DNA of 12,931 nucleotides from an uncultured Rhodopirellula sp. (GCA_913061385.1 CAJXTM010000022.1:1-12931), one strand, 5' to 3'. Shown: positions 1 through 7,933, numbered from the stretch's first letter. The notes: generated from the sequence alone by a model not told the origin. Numbers and translations are program-made.

Positions 1-46
1 AGATCAGCCTCGGTCTCGTGGGCTCGGAGATGTGTATAAGAGACAG
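1..46. other. Illumina Nextera (Tn5) adapter with i7 index, artefact
   Basis: These bases match the Nextera read-2 side adapter: the sample index CAGCCTCG, then the GTCTCGTGGGCTCGG segment, then the 19-base Tn5 mosaic end AGATGTGTATAAGAGACAG, which ends at position 46. The index matches the i7 sequence I know as N710. The reverse complement of the same sequence closes the other end of the contig. This is library sequence and not genome. Reading through it adds a false N-terminus (containing MCIRDR) to the alanine dehydrogenase fragment. Confidence 0.98.
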
Positions 47-47
47 G

Positions 48-788
48 GATTCACAGGGTCGATTGCCTCTGCTTACCCCGATGAGTGAAGTCGCTGGCCG
101 CATGAGCATTCAGGAAGGTGCCAAGTATCTTGAACGACCGCAGATGGGACGCGGGATTCTGCTGGGTGGAGTGCCCGGAGTTGCGCCTGCACATATCACG
201 ATTTTGGGAGGTGGCGTGGTTGGAGCAAACGCTGCCCGCATTGCTGCTGGTTTTCAAGCAGACGTTGCTATTCTGGATGTTGATTTGGATCGCCTCCGCT
301 ATCTAGATGATGTCATGCCGGCAAACGTGAATACGCTCTATAGCGATCGACATACCATCATCGAACAACTGCGTAGGGCAGATCTTGTTATCGGATCAGT
401 TTTGATTCCTGGGGCAAAGGCGCCGCAACTGGTGCGAGCAGACGACCTCAGTATGATGAAAGCGGGAAGCGTCGTCATTGATGTGGCTGTCGATCAAGGT
501 GGGTGCGTTGAGACTAGCCGTCCGACCACACATAGTGACCCAACGTACGTCATCGACGAAGTTGTGCACTATTGTGTTGCCAATATGCCGGGGGCAGTAG
601 GACGAACCAGTACTTTTGCTTTATGTAACGCAACCTTGAGTTGGATCACTCGCTTGGCAGATCTTGGACTTGAAAATGCACTGTCCGAGTGCCAGCCGAT
701 CATTGACGCAATTAATATTCATGATCACCACGCGACCAATGCGGCGGTAGCAGAAGCTTTTGGCTTGTCGTTTGTTCCGTTGAAATGA
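48..788 (+). CDS. ald: Alanine dehydrogenase, 5'-truncated
   Basis: Alanine dehydrogenase catalyses the reversible NAD-dependent oxidative deamination of L-alanine to pyruvate and ammonium in the cytoplasm. The 246 genuine residues cover the family from about residue 125 of the usual 370 to the C-terminus. Visible hallmarks are LLTPMSEVAGRMS, the glycine-rich GGVPGVAP segment, the Rossmann dinucleotide fold with GGGVVGANAA followed by an acidic strand end (ILDVDLDRL), the VLIPGAKAP loop, VIDVAVDQGG and HYCVANMPGAVGRTST. These align closely, from memory, with Bacillus Ald. The N-terminal substrate-binding part, which holds the catalytic Lys and His, lies beyond the contig end. Residues upstream of Asp at 48 come from adapter, so no start codon is present. 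The C-terminus is somewhat shorter than in Bacillus. The gene converges on the methyltransferase gene with only 51 bases between stops. Confidence 0.95.
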   Translation, partial: DSQGRLPLLTPMSEVAGRMSIQEGAKYLERPQMGRGILLGGVPGVAPAHITILGGGVVGANAARIAAGFQADVAILDVDLDRLRYLDDVMPANVNTLYSDRHTIIEQLRRADLVIGSVLIPGAKAPQLVRADDLSMMKAGSVVIDVAVDQGGCVETSRPTTHSDPTYVIDEVVHYCVANMPGAVGRTSTFALCNATLSWITRLADLGLENALSECQPIIDAINIHDHHATNAAVAEAFGLSFVPLK

Positions 789-793
789 GTCTC

Positions 794-829
794 GAAGGTC
801 CCGTTGTTCCATACCTGAGGTTGGCCTTC
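794..829. terminator. Weak hairpin between convergent genes
   Basis: GAAGGTC (794-800) can pair with GGCCTTC (823-829), giving a 7-base-pair stem with one G-U pair and a 22-base loop. It lies in the 51-base gap between the ald stop and the methyltransferase stop, where a bidirectional terminator would be expected. There is no convincing U-tract on either side and the loop is long, so this is only a candidate. Confidence 0.2.
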
Positions 830-839
830 AATTTCCGAT

Positions 840-1553
840 TCAGATTTTCACTCCGGTGAACTGAAGCTTCCCCCACGCAATTCGGTTGATCCGTGAAACA
901 AAATATTTGTCGAGTAATTGTCGGATGATCGTGGGTTGGTTTAGCCACTGCTCGTAGGTCTCTCGCTCGTGTTCGATCATCACAGCGAGTGCGTCGCCTT
1001 TGTCATAGACCTTTCGCACCCATGGTGTTTCAACTACTACGTGAACGAAACGAAGGAAAGGTGTAAGCCATGGTTCAACAGCATGAAATGTCCCATCAGT
1101 CTTAAGTACACGATGGATTTCAAAAAGAACCTGTTCAAGATCGTCAGGTAGCTGTGGCAGGTGATGCAATCCGCCATGAATAATCACAGCGTCTACCGTA
1201 GTGTCTTTAAACGGTAACTTCCGGCAGTCTGCGAGGTGCAATCTTGCCTGCGTTTTGTTTTGGAGTAGCAGGGTTTCAGAGAGATCCACGCCTTCCATCT
1301 TTGTGAAGCCAAGCCGTTTTAACGCGATGAGCCCGCCGCCTCGACCGCAAAACAGTTCAACAACTCGAATGTTACGCGGGCGATCTACCAGGCCCATGGA
1401 CTTCAGGCGTTTAATGAACTTTTCGATTTCTTCTTCTGGGCTTTCGAAGCGTTGATAAGCTTCTTCCCAGGCTGTGTCACAACAGACTGCTCCCGCCTGA
1501 ATATGCCGTTGAATCATCGGCTTGCTGTCGTTGGCTGTGTCAGGTGCGTTCAT
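840..1553 (-). CDS. Class I SAM-dependent methyltransferase (Methyltransf_11-like)
   Basis: This 237-residue protein has the order of motifs of a class I S-adenosylmethionine methyltransferase. Motif I is VVELFCGRGGG at residues 64-74. The acidic residue that binds the SAM ribose is Asp90, in GVDLSE. ADCRKLPF is at about 108-115, and the motif IV region with the GGLHHLP signature is at about 127-133. A helix-rich N-terminal extension of about 60 residues precedes the fold. The C-terminal part after VEPW may form the substrate cap. The substrate cannot be read from sequence; small-molecule or lipid-linked glycan methylation is suggested only by the neighbours. The gene is 114 bases downstream of the family 2 glycosyltransferase on the same strand. 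The ATG at 1551-1553 has no clear Shine-Dalgarno site, and Met13 is an alternative start. Confidence 0.88.
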   Translation of the reverse strand: MNAPDTANDSKPMIQRHIQAGAVCCDTAWEEAYQRFESPEEEIEKFIKRLKSMGLVDRPRNIRVVELFCGRGGGLIALKRLGFTKMEGVDLSETLLLQNKTQARLHLADCRKLPFKDTTVDAVIIHGGLHHLPQLPDDLEQVLFEIHRVLKTDGTFHAVEPWLTPFLRFVHVVVETPWVRKVYDKGDALAVMIEHERETYEQWLNQPTIIRQLLDKYFVSRINRIAWGKLQFTGVKI

Positions 1554-1667
1554 GATGTCTGCGATGAAAACGTAATCGCCTCAGGAAACGAGGGGTTCCC
1601 GGTCTGAGCTGAGGGAGTGGTGGTTTGTTGCTTTGGAAACTAGCATGAGCCGCGGCAGTACATGAGA

Positions 1668-2924
1668 TCAGCCGTGGGGGTGTCGACGCTGCATACGAAG
1701 CACGCCGGCCATCAGGGATGCCATGGCAGTTTGAAAACCAATCGCCACGAGAGTGACGCCCGGGACCACCAAACGCATCGTTTGTGGGTAATCCAATTTC
1801 CCAAAATCACCTTGCGACCATATGAAAATTACACTGCCGATCAGCGTGGTGCCGGTTGCTGACATGATCAAGCCGAAGCCAATGCCATGTTCCACTGTGA
1901 TTTTTTCCAATTTCGGAAGTGGCGGCATCATGCCTTCGCGGGCAGCAAATATCTGTGCAAGAGTCGCCAAGAGAATGCATTGCCATCCCATCAAAACGGT
2001 GAGGCTTGCAATCAATAAGGTGTGCACATCCAAGGCGATGTTGAAAATATGAATCTGTGGCAACGCGAGTGCGTAGCCGAGCAGTCCAATCAGAATCAAT
2101 AGCAAGCCTGGGCGAAAAAATGTCCACTTGGGACTGAATACCAAAAATAAGCGCAGGGTTCTCCAGCCATCACGAAAAGTGCGTAGGTGTGGCCCATGCT
2201 CCGTTCGTCCATCCGGGTGCAGAGTAATTGGCACCTGAGCCATGCTTGCTTTGTGAAGCCCGCTTTTGATTATCATTTCTGTGGCGAATTCCATGCCGGG
2301 GGATCGCAAGTCCAGGTCGGTGTACAGATCTTTTGTAAACCCACGCATTCCGCAATAGACATCGTGGATTGGTATCCGAAACATCAGCCGCACCAACCAT
2401 GACAGCACGGGATTCCCAAACCAGCGATGCAGAAATGGCATCGCGCCCGGAAGAACTTGGCCTCCGCCACGCGGAAGCCGGCAGCCTTGGACCAAGTCGG
2501 TTCCCTTGCGAAGTTGATCAACAAACGCGGGGATTTCCAAAAAGTCATAACTGTCATCGCAGTCGCCCATGATGACATACTTACCGTTACTGGCCTCTAT
2601 GCCACCCATCAAAGCAGCACCGTATCCCGGTTCTGCAACATCCACTGTTCGGGCACCCACAGAAACAGCGATCTCTTTCGAATTGTCAGTGCTGCCGTTG
2701 TCAGCGAGCACTACTTCGCCCTGTATCCCATGCTCCCGCATGGCTCGGACAGCCTTCTCGACACAGATACCGACGGTGTCTGCTTCATTCAGGCAAGGCA
2801 TGACAACGGATAACTCGGGAAGTTCACTCATGTTGTCGTCAGATGCGATGTTGTGAATGGATGTCGAAGAGGTGGCGGTGAAAGCGTGACGAGAATCAGC
2901 TTGGATGTTGATGGGTTTTGTCAT
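1668..2924 (-). CDS. Family 2 glycosyltransferase with C-terminal membrane domain (polyprenyl-phosphate sugar synthase-like)
   Basis: This 418-residue protein has an N-terminal GT-A fold of the DPM1/WcaA type. It shows LSVVMPCLNEADTV at about 38-51, ADNGSTDNSKEI at 74-85, the metal-binding acidic cluster GDCDDSYDF at 120-128 (DxD-like), and HDVYCGMRGF at 187-196. About four hydrophobic segments follow, at roughly 271-289, 301-325, 347-368 and 385-408. Enzymes of this layout usually transfer a sugar from a nucleotide sugar to a polyprenyl phosphate at the cytoplasmic membrane face; the particular sugar is unknown. The first 31 residues are Ser/Thr-rich and unlike the family. Met32 (ATG at 2829-2831) sits seven residues before the conserved VVMPC strand and may be the true start. 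Neither start has a visible Shine-Dalgarno site. The gene lies 34 bases downstream of the GT-C gene, which suggests co-transcription. Confidence 0.9.
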   Translation of the reverse strand: MTKPINIQADSRHAFTATSSTSIHNIASDDNMSELPELSVVMPCLNEADTVGICVEKAVRAMREHGIQGEVVLADNGSTDNSKEIAVSVGARTVDVAEPGYGAALMGGIEASNGKYVIMGDCDDSYDFLEIPAFVDQLRKGTDLVQGCRLPRGGGQVLPGAMPFLHRWFGNPVLSWLVRLMFRIPIHDVYCGMRGFTKDLYTDLDLRSPGMEFATEMIIKSGLHKASMAQVPITLHPDGRTEHGPHLRTFRDGWRTLRLFLVFSPKWTFFRPGLLLILIGLLGYALALPQIHIFNIALDVHTLLIASLTVLMGWQCILLATLAQIFAAREGMMPPLPKLEKITVEHGIGFGLIMSATGTTLIGSVIFIWSQGDFGKLDYPQTMRLVVPGVTLVAIGFQTAMASLMAGVLRMQRRHPHG

Positions 2925-2958
2925 GCTATACGCATGTTTTTTAAATGAGTTCAGTGCA

Positions 2959-4350
2959 TCATGCGACGTTTGTGACTTTTGCTGTTTTTCGAAGGCGTGA
3001 CAACAGTATTGCTAGGACTGATCCAAACGACAGAACTACCAAGGGCTCAACGACAATTCGGTATCGATAATCAGGTATCTCTAGAATCCCCGTGACCAGA
3101 GAAAAATAAGCGAGCATAGATAACAGCCACAGCCCATAGACTCGCGTCGGGTAATTGACAATCAATAGTACGATGCAGAAAGCAAGCCCACTTAGTAGCA
3201 AGGTGTTGAGGATCACAGATTGGCTGAAACGGGTTTTCAATGCAAAATCGACAAGAGGAATCGAATGGCTCCACGTCTGCTGGCCATAGAACGGGGCATT
3301 GGATTGACCTTGGGAGGGAAGGTGAGTAGCGGCGCATCGCCAATAGTTGATAACTCTTCGAAATGCTTTGTAGGCAAAAGTTGATGGATCTTGCTGCACT
3401 GCTTGGAGGGCTACTGTTTGCATCAGTTGGTCTGCGCCTGCATCGCTAAGCCCTGAGCGAACGAGAGCATTTGATACCACCCAAGTATCTTGCCATTGAT
3501 TGGCCGCATTGACCTGCTCAAGGCGTTGCATCAATTGATTAGCGGTGTTGCTTGAAGGCATTGCAAGTCCAGCACCGGAGCCGTCCTTGAACGTGACGAT
3601 CCAAATGTTCCTGCCAACAAATTCAGTCAGAAATGGTTTTCCAAACAGAAGTTGATTTCGAACTATCCATGGTGCAGAACAACCAGTGACGATCAGAATG
3701 GTAACGATCAAGTGGTACAGTCGAATTCGATAAGGAATCGTCTTCATTGAAAGACTGCGAAGTCGGCCGTTCTTGCGAATATGAATCAACAATAGAAAAA
3801 AGAGGTGCGGTATCCAAATCAGGATGACAATGGGGCGGGTCAACAGCGTTAGCGCAAACGTAAAACCCACCCATGATGCACGTGTTGCGGTACCGTACTT
3901 GGCGTAGTCCAGAATCGCCAGCAGATTGAGCATGAACATGAAGATGAACATGGACTCAGAAAGAACTGCAGCATCAAAGACAAAGCTAGAGACGATGGGT
4001 AACGAAACAATCAATGTCAGCAGGAATGCTTTGGGGAGTTTGGTGATTCTTGCTGCAATGGATGCTGCAATGACCAGCGATCCCAAAGAAAAAAAACCTT
4101 GAAGTACTGTCAGTGTCTGTAAAGCATGCGACCCGCTGAGGAGACGCACTACGGCCAGAAACCAGGGATAGATGGGAGTGCGGTAAGCAATGGGTGCCTC
4201 AAACATCAGCAGGTCTCCCTGCATCACGAGAGCGCTGAGTTTCCAGTAGCCGAATGCATCAAGTTCAATCGGCACCGGTCCCCCCATTAGAATCGCAACC
4301 GTTTTGGTTGCAATCAGCAGCAGAAGTATGAGGACGAGGAGTTTTCTCAT
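2959..4350 (-). CDS. Polytopic membrane glycosyltransferase of GT-C fold (GT39/ArnT-like)
   Basis: This 463-residue protein is strongly hydrophobic. The first membrane helix spans about residues 3-22, followed by a first loop with the acidic pair GluLeuAsp (29-31) ahead of FGYW. The loop continues to YRTPIYPWFLA (56-66), a pattern typical of bacterial dolichyl-phosphate-mannose transferase-like proteins. Further helices lie at about 78-100, 107-128, 132-148, 158-190, 209-226, 376-398, 402-422 and 433-450. A soluble loop spans about 235-370. The late DYRYRIVVEP motif before the last helix is also common in this superfamily. Such enzymes use a polyprenyl-phosphate sugar donor on the outer membrane face, which fits the adjacent GT2 gene. 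The acceptor cannot be predicted. The ATG at 4348-4350 has only a weak GGCGG upstream. The gene lies 175 bases downstream of rnr. Confidence 0.85.
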   Translation of the reverse strand: MRKLLVLILLLLIATKTVAILMGGPVPIELDAFGYWKLSALVMQGDLLMFEAPIAYRTPIYPWFLAVVRLLSGSHALQTLTVLQGFFSLGSLVIAASIAARITKLPKAFLLTLIVSLPIVSSFVFDAAVLSESMFIFMFMLNLLAILDYAKYGTATRASWVGFTFALTLLTRPIVILIWIPHLFFLLLIHIRKNGRLRSLSMKTIPYRIRLYHLIVTILIVTGCSAPWIVRNQLLFGKPFLTEFVGRNIWIVTFKDGSGAGLAMPSSNTANQLMQRLEQVNAANQWQDTWVVSNALVRSGLSDAGADQLMQTVALQAVQQDPSTFAYKAFRRVINYWRCAATHLPSQGQSNAPFYGQQTWSHSIPLVDFALKTRFSQSVILNTLLLSGLAFCIVLLIVNYPTRVYGLWLLSMLAYFSLVTGILEIPDYRYRIVVEPLVVLSFGSVLAILLSRLRKTAKVTNVA

Positions 4351-4470
4351 CAGTCTGGATACCGCCTGCGGAATGGATGACGAACTGCTTTATAGTCTAG
4401 TTCCTCATAGGCTTGGTGCGTGGGCAGAGAGGGTGTTCGGGGGTGGAGAGTGGTAGTTCCAAGCTCAAAT

Positions 4471-4522
4471 GTCTGATCCTGACGCCTGCGCTGAGATTCA
4501 GACGCTAATGCCGTAGGCAGGC
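4471..4522. other. Overlapping short inverted repeats in the rnr / GT-C gap
   Basis: The 175-base gap between the rnr stop and the GT-C start contains GTCTGA (4471-4476) facing TCAGAC (4498-4503), and GCCTGC (4484-4489) facing GCAGGC (4517-4522). The two stems interleave. A CAGGCCTG palindrome (4518-4525) abuts the rnr stop. None is followed by a T-run on the minus strand, so an intrinsic terminator for rnr is not demonstrated. I see no convincing promoter for the GT-C gene here. Confidence 0.2.
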
Positions 4523-4525
4523 CTG

Positions 4526-6784
4526 TTACCGTTTCCGCTTCTTTTTCTTTTTTTTGTCCCGCCGATCTTTTTGACGCTTGGACTTGTAATTCGGCTTGGA
4601 TGATTTGGGTTGTGGGGCATCAGCTTCACCGTGGGCCGTATGATTTTTGACTACATCTAAGTAAAGTTGCCGGTCCTGCAGGTCGACTTTTGACACTTTC
4701 ACGGTCAGCAGATCACCGAGACGAAATCGGTTTCCTTGTCGAAAGCCACTGATCATCTGCCCGCGACGCTCGAATCGATATTGGTCGTTGGGAAGTGTCG
4801 TGATCGGGATGAATCCGTCGACAGGTAACTTGACACAGCGGGCATGTATGCCGTCAGCGAAAACCCGGCTGATGACCGCTTCCATGGATTCACCCACATG
4901 TTTATTCAGAAAGTGCAGAAGTTTTAACTGGATGAGTTCACGTTCGGCAGCAGCAGCATTACGTTCCATGTCACTGCAATGGTGGCCCAGTTTTACCAGC
5001 GAGGCGAAAGCGTCATCCGGTGTTGATTTCTTCTCCAGTATCTTTTGCACGAGGCGGTGGACTGTGAGGTCAGGGTACCTTCGTATTGGGCTGGTGAAGT
5101 GGCAGTAGTGTTCCATGTCGAGAGCGTAGTGCCCTTCCAGTTGCGGAGCATAAATCGCTTTATTCATGCTTTTGAGCACGGCGAAATTAACCGCATCTTC
5201 CAGTGGCGTTTCCTTCACTGAATCGAGGACTTTTTGGATGTCAAATCGACTTTCGACAGTTCCAGCATCAAGGCCAAGGTCTTTCACGAAATTGGATAGT
5301 TGCCGGAGTTTGCGACGATCTGGTGGAGGGTGGAGCCGGTGAAGATGATTAAGCCCGAGATCATCCAGCCATGTTGAAACTGCTTGATTCCCCGCCAGCA
5401 TGAATTCTTCGATGATCTGGTGGCTTTCTGTGTGCTCGACACGATGAGCCCCGCGAACTTTTCCACTTTTGTCGAGGTCCAGTTTGATGTCCGGCATGTC
5501 CATCGAGAGGGCTCCGCCTTTGAACCTAGCCTTACGCATCTTCATTGCCAGTGTGTGCATTTCCTTCAATAAACTGCAGATCGGCGCTCCCCATATTTCC
5601 AGCCGTGATTCAGGATTTGCAAGGAATTGATCTACCTGTTCGTAATTCAGCCGCAGGTCACTATGAATCGCTCCGTTGTGCACTTCTGTGTGTGTGATTG
5701 TCAAATCATCCTGGATCTCGATTTCAACGGTTTTTACCAGTCGCATACGGTCAGGCTGCAGGCTTGCTAAGTGGTTGCTGATGATTTCGGGGATCATCGG
5801 AATCACACGATCAGGCAGATAGACACTGGTGGCGCGTTTCCGCGCTTCTTCGTCGATCGAACCACCAGGGGGTACAAAGTGGCTGACGTCTGCGATGTGT
5901 ACCCAAAGTCGCCAACGCCCTTCTTCTCGTTGGAGTGAGATCGCATCATCAAAATCACGGGCGTCAAATGGATCGATTGTGATCGTAAGCATGTCAGTCA
6001 GGTTGCGACGCCCCGACGGCACCTCCTCATCGTTGAATGCATCTGCCTGCTGTCTCGACTCGTCCAGAACAGCTTCCGGAAACGCATCCGGAAGTGCGTA
6101 CTGCCGCACAATCGAAAGAGTGTCAATTGATGGATTCTTGTTGCTTCCCAGTCGCTCTAGAATGACAGCTTCCCCGCCCACACCACTCTCGTCTGGATAG
6201 TCGACTATCTCGACGAAGACTTTGTCGTCGTTGGTCAGTGGTAAGCCGCGGATGTCCCCAACGCTTACCGGGTCCTCGTAGTGGGTGCCATCAAGCAAGA
6301 CAGATGCCTGACCGTCGATGTTTCGATACGTACCCGTAAATTGTCTGCGTGCTCGTTGTAGAACTTCAGTCACACGCCCTTCGTTTCCGCCTCGTCGACT
6401 CGGGCGGACCTCAACATTGACAAGATCCCCTTCCATCGCACCACCGGTCCGACCTGCTGGAATGAATACATCCTCAGGTACATCGGCGTCATCCTCTGCG
6501 TGGTTGGGACGCACAAAACCAAAGTCACCCCCCATCGCCCGCCGAAACGTTCCACGAAGTGAATCATCTGGGCCACCAATTGCTCCGACACTTATCACGA
6601 GGTGGTTAGAGCCGTAAAGCAAACGGCCCTCAAGCACCAGTTGTTTGATGACGCGACGAAGTTCTCGATACTCGTCGGGGCCAAGCTTAAGGTCAGTTGC
6701 AATTTGCTTGGGCTTGCTGGGCCGGTAGTCGGCCGAAACGACCAGTCGCATCACGCGATCAGCCAGTTCTGTTGGTATATCCAT
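4526..6784 (-). CDS. rnr: Ribonuclease R (3'-5' exoribonuclease)
   Basis: RNase R is a processive, magnesium-dependent 3'-5' exoribonuclease that degrades structured RNA in the cytoplasm. From the ATG at 6782-6784 the protein has 752 residues. In order it has an N-terminal winged-helix region, cold-shock/OB-fold domains (GTFRRAMGGDFGFVRP near the start), the RNB catalytic domain, an S1 domain (from about residue 630) and a very Lys/Arg-rich C-terminal tail of about 25 residues. The RNB signature TIDPFDARDFDDAIS supplies the four metal-binding aspartates (271, 277, 279, 280), which match E. coli D272, D278, D280 and D281. HFTSPIRRYPDLTVHR and the following CSDMERNAAAAERE are also typical. An in-frame GTG at 6871 would add 29 residues that do not resemble the family, so I use the ATG. 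Neither start has a clear Shine-Dalgarno site. Confidence 0.96.
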   Translation of the reverse strand: MDIPTELADRVMRLVVSADYRPSKPKQIATDLKLGPDEYRELRRVIKQLVLEGRLLYGSNHLVISVGAIGGPDDSLRGTFRRAMGGDFGFVRPNHAEDDADVPEDVFIPAGRTGGAMEGDLVNVEVRPSRRGGNEGRVTEVLQRARRQFTGTYRNIDGQASVLLDGTHYEDPVSVGDIRGLPLTNDDKVFVEIVDYPDESGVGGEAVILERLGSNKNPSIDTLSIVRQYALPDAFPEAVLDESRQQADAFNDEEVPSGRRNLTDMLTITIDPFDARDFDDAISLQREEGRWRLWVHIADVSHFVPPGGSIDEEARKRATSVYLPDRVIPMIPEIISNHLASLQPDRMRLVKTVEIEIQDDLTITHTEVHNGAIHSDLRLNYEQVDQFLANPESRLEIWGAPICSLLKEMHTLAMKMRKARFKGGALSMDMPDIKLDLDKSGKVRGAHRVEHTESHQIIEEFMLAGNQAVSTWLDDLGLNHLHRLHPPPDRRKLRQLSNFVKDLGLDAGTVESRFDIQKVLDSVKETPLEDAVNFAVLKSMNKAIYAPQLEGHYALDMEHYCHFTSPIRRYPDLTVHRLVQKILEKKSTPDDAFASLVKLGHHCSDMERNAAAAERELIQLKLLHFLNKHVGESMEAVISRVFADGIHARCVKLPVDGFIPITTLPNDQYRFERRGQMISGFRQGNRFRLGDLLTVKVSKVDLQDRQLYLDVVKNHTAHGEADAPQPKSSKPNYKSKRQKDRRDKKKKKKRKR

Positions 6785-7225
6785 GCTGAAAACATATCCG
6801 ATTTGAGTCAATCTTGGACCGGGACACGGCGGGGCTTGTATTCGGCGTTCAACAAAATGACGCGGAAACACACATTTACCTGATCCGGTGCCCCAATGTC
6901 TTCCCAGAAGATTGTATTCGGGATGGGATCACCTCAGAGATCGAGTGAAAGATTGAAAGGCCATCGATTGGTGATGGAAAGATAGGGCCAATCGGTAGGC
7001 CCAGTTCGGGGAATCAGCAACACTCGCTGATCGCTCACTGAATGATGGACACATAGTTAAGAAGCAAGGTTCACCGAAATTCTTCAAAATGCGAAACCCT
7101 TGGATAGTTGAAAAAAAAATACGAAATGAGAACGATTTTTAATCGAGATCGTGATTCCCATGGGCACTGGTGGCTACGAGGCAGTTTGTTCCTGTTGGAA
7201 CGCAAGGCGACACCGGAGGATTCTT
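6785..7225. other. Intergenic region between divergent rnr and dioxygenase genes
   Basis: I see no gene in these 441 bases. A TACAAT hexamer on the minus strand (plus positions 6911-6916) could be a -10 element for rnr, but there is no good -35 partner. Three short hairpins occur in a row: CCATC/GATGG (6961-6965, 6973-6977), GGGCC/GGCCC (6985-6989, 6998-7002) and ATCAGC/GCTGAT (7013-7018, 7026-7031), with loops of 7, 8 and 7 bases. Stems of this size are common by chance. An A-run lies near 7110-7120. Promoters for both genes must lie here or just outside, but I cannot place them firmly. Confidence 0.5.
7215..7219 (+). promoter_or_regulatory. Shine-Dalgarno site GGAGG that decides the dioxygenase start
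   Basis: GGAGG lies six bases before the ATG at 7226. It is the clearest ribosome binding site in the window and argues for that ATG over the in-frame GTG at 7151 and ATG at 7160. Confidence 0.8.
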
Positions 7226-7933
7226 ATGGACTTGGAGAAAGATGGCTACGGAATTCTCGAGCAAGCTTTAAGTGAGAGCGAGTGCCGCGCGGTCATTGAT
7301 GACTTGGAACTCGCTCTATCTGATATGCCGAATGGGTCCATCAAGACCAGTCGCGGTGCATTTCTGGGGGGAAGAAACTTATTGACATGCTGGGGTGGAT
7401 GCTCGGCCATTGCGATGCATATCGCGATCAAAAATTTTGCGACCCGATTTCTAGGGAAAAATGCAGGGTTGGTGCGGGCTCTCTACTTTGACAAACCACC
7501 AGGTAGTGGCTGGTCTTTGCCCATGCATCGGGACACGGCGATTGCAGTCGCGGGCCACTGTTTTCCCATAGCACCCTTTTCTAAACCAACCATGAAGGCG
7601 GGGACGCCCCACGTCGAGGCGACAAGCCAAGTATTGAGCGGCATGCTGACGCTGCGTTTACATCTCGACCCGATGCTACAGGATAACGGCCCGCTGGTGG
7701 TCGTTCCCCGTTCACATCGTGGCGATTTTAAGGAGACGTCGGCTCTGCAGAAGACCATCCATTGCAATATTGGTGATCTCTTCGTGATGCGTCCACTGCT
7801 GTTGCATGGGAGTCTGGCGGCAAGTGGTGATACCCGCTTGCACCGACGTGTGATTCATCTTGAGTTTGCACCGAGCCACAAATTGCCTGGGCTGTATCAA
7901 TGGCATCAGTTCCTGCCGCTTCATGCTTCTTAG
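7226..7933 (+). CDS. Phytanoyl-CoA dioxygenase (PhyH) family non-heme iron oxygenase
   Basis: This 235-residue protein belongs to the Fe(II)/2-oxoglutarate-dependent PhyH superfamily, whose members hydroxylate or otherwise oxidise small molecules and lipids. It opens with EKDGYGILEQALSESECRAVIDDL, the usual N-terminal helix-strand of the family. The iron-binding facial triad is visible as His101-Arg-Asp103 (PMHRDTA) and His194 (LLLHGS). The candidate 2-oxoglutarate-binding Arg is Arg207 or Arg208, in LHRRVIHLEF. NGPLVVVPRSHRGD at about 154-167 is the typical core strand pair. The fold is complete, so the enzyme is probably active, but the substrate is not predictable. The longer in-frame extension (from 7151) lacks similarity to the family. 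The gene stands alone: it diverges from rnr and converges on metH. Its TAG stop overlaps the first copy of a short tandem repeat. Confidence 0.9.
   Translation: MDLEKDGYGILEQALSESECRAVIDDLELALSDMPNGSIKTSRGAFLGGRNLLTCWGGCSAIAMHIAIKNFATRFLGKNAGLVRALYFDKPPGSGWSLPMHRDTAIAVAGHCFPIAPFSKPTMKAGTPHVEATSQVLSGMLTLRLHLDPMLQDNGPLVVVPRSHRGDFKETSALQKTIHCNIGDLFVMRPLLLHGSLAASGDTRLHRRVIHLEFAPSHKLPGLYQWHQFLPLHAS

Noticed and set aside
5829..6200. 123-codon plus-strand frame within rnr
   Set aside because: It is a Ser/Arg-rich shadow of the RNB domain coding sequence, with no start signal or domain.
6911..6916. TACAAT -10 element for rnr on the minus strand
   Set aside because: No -35 hexamer at proper spacing was seen, and the promoter consensus of this organism is unknown; it is kept only as a note in the intergenic entry.
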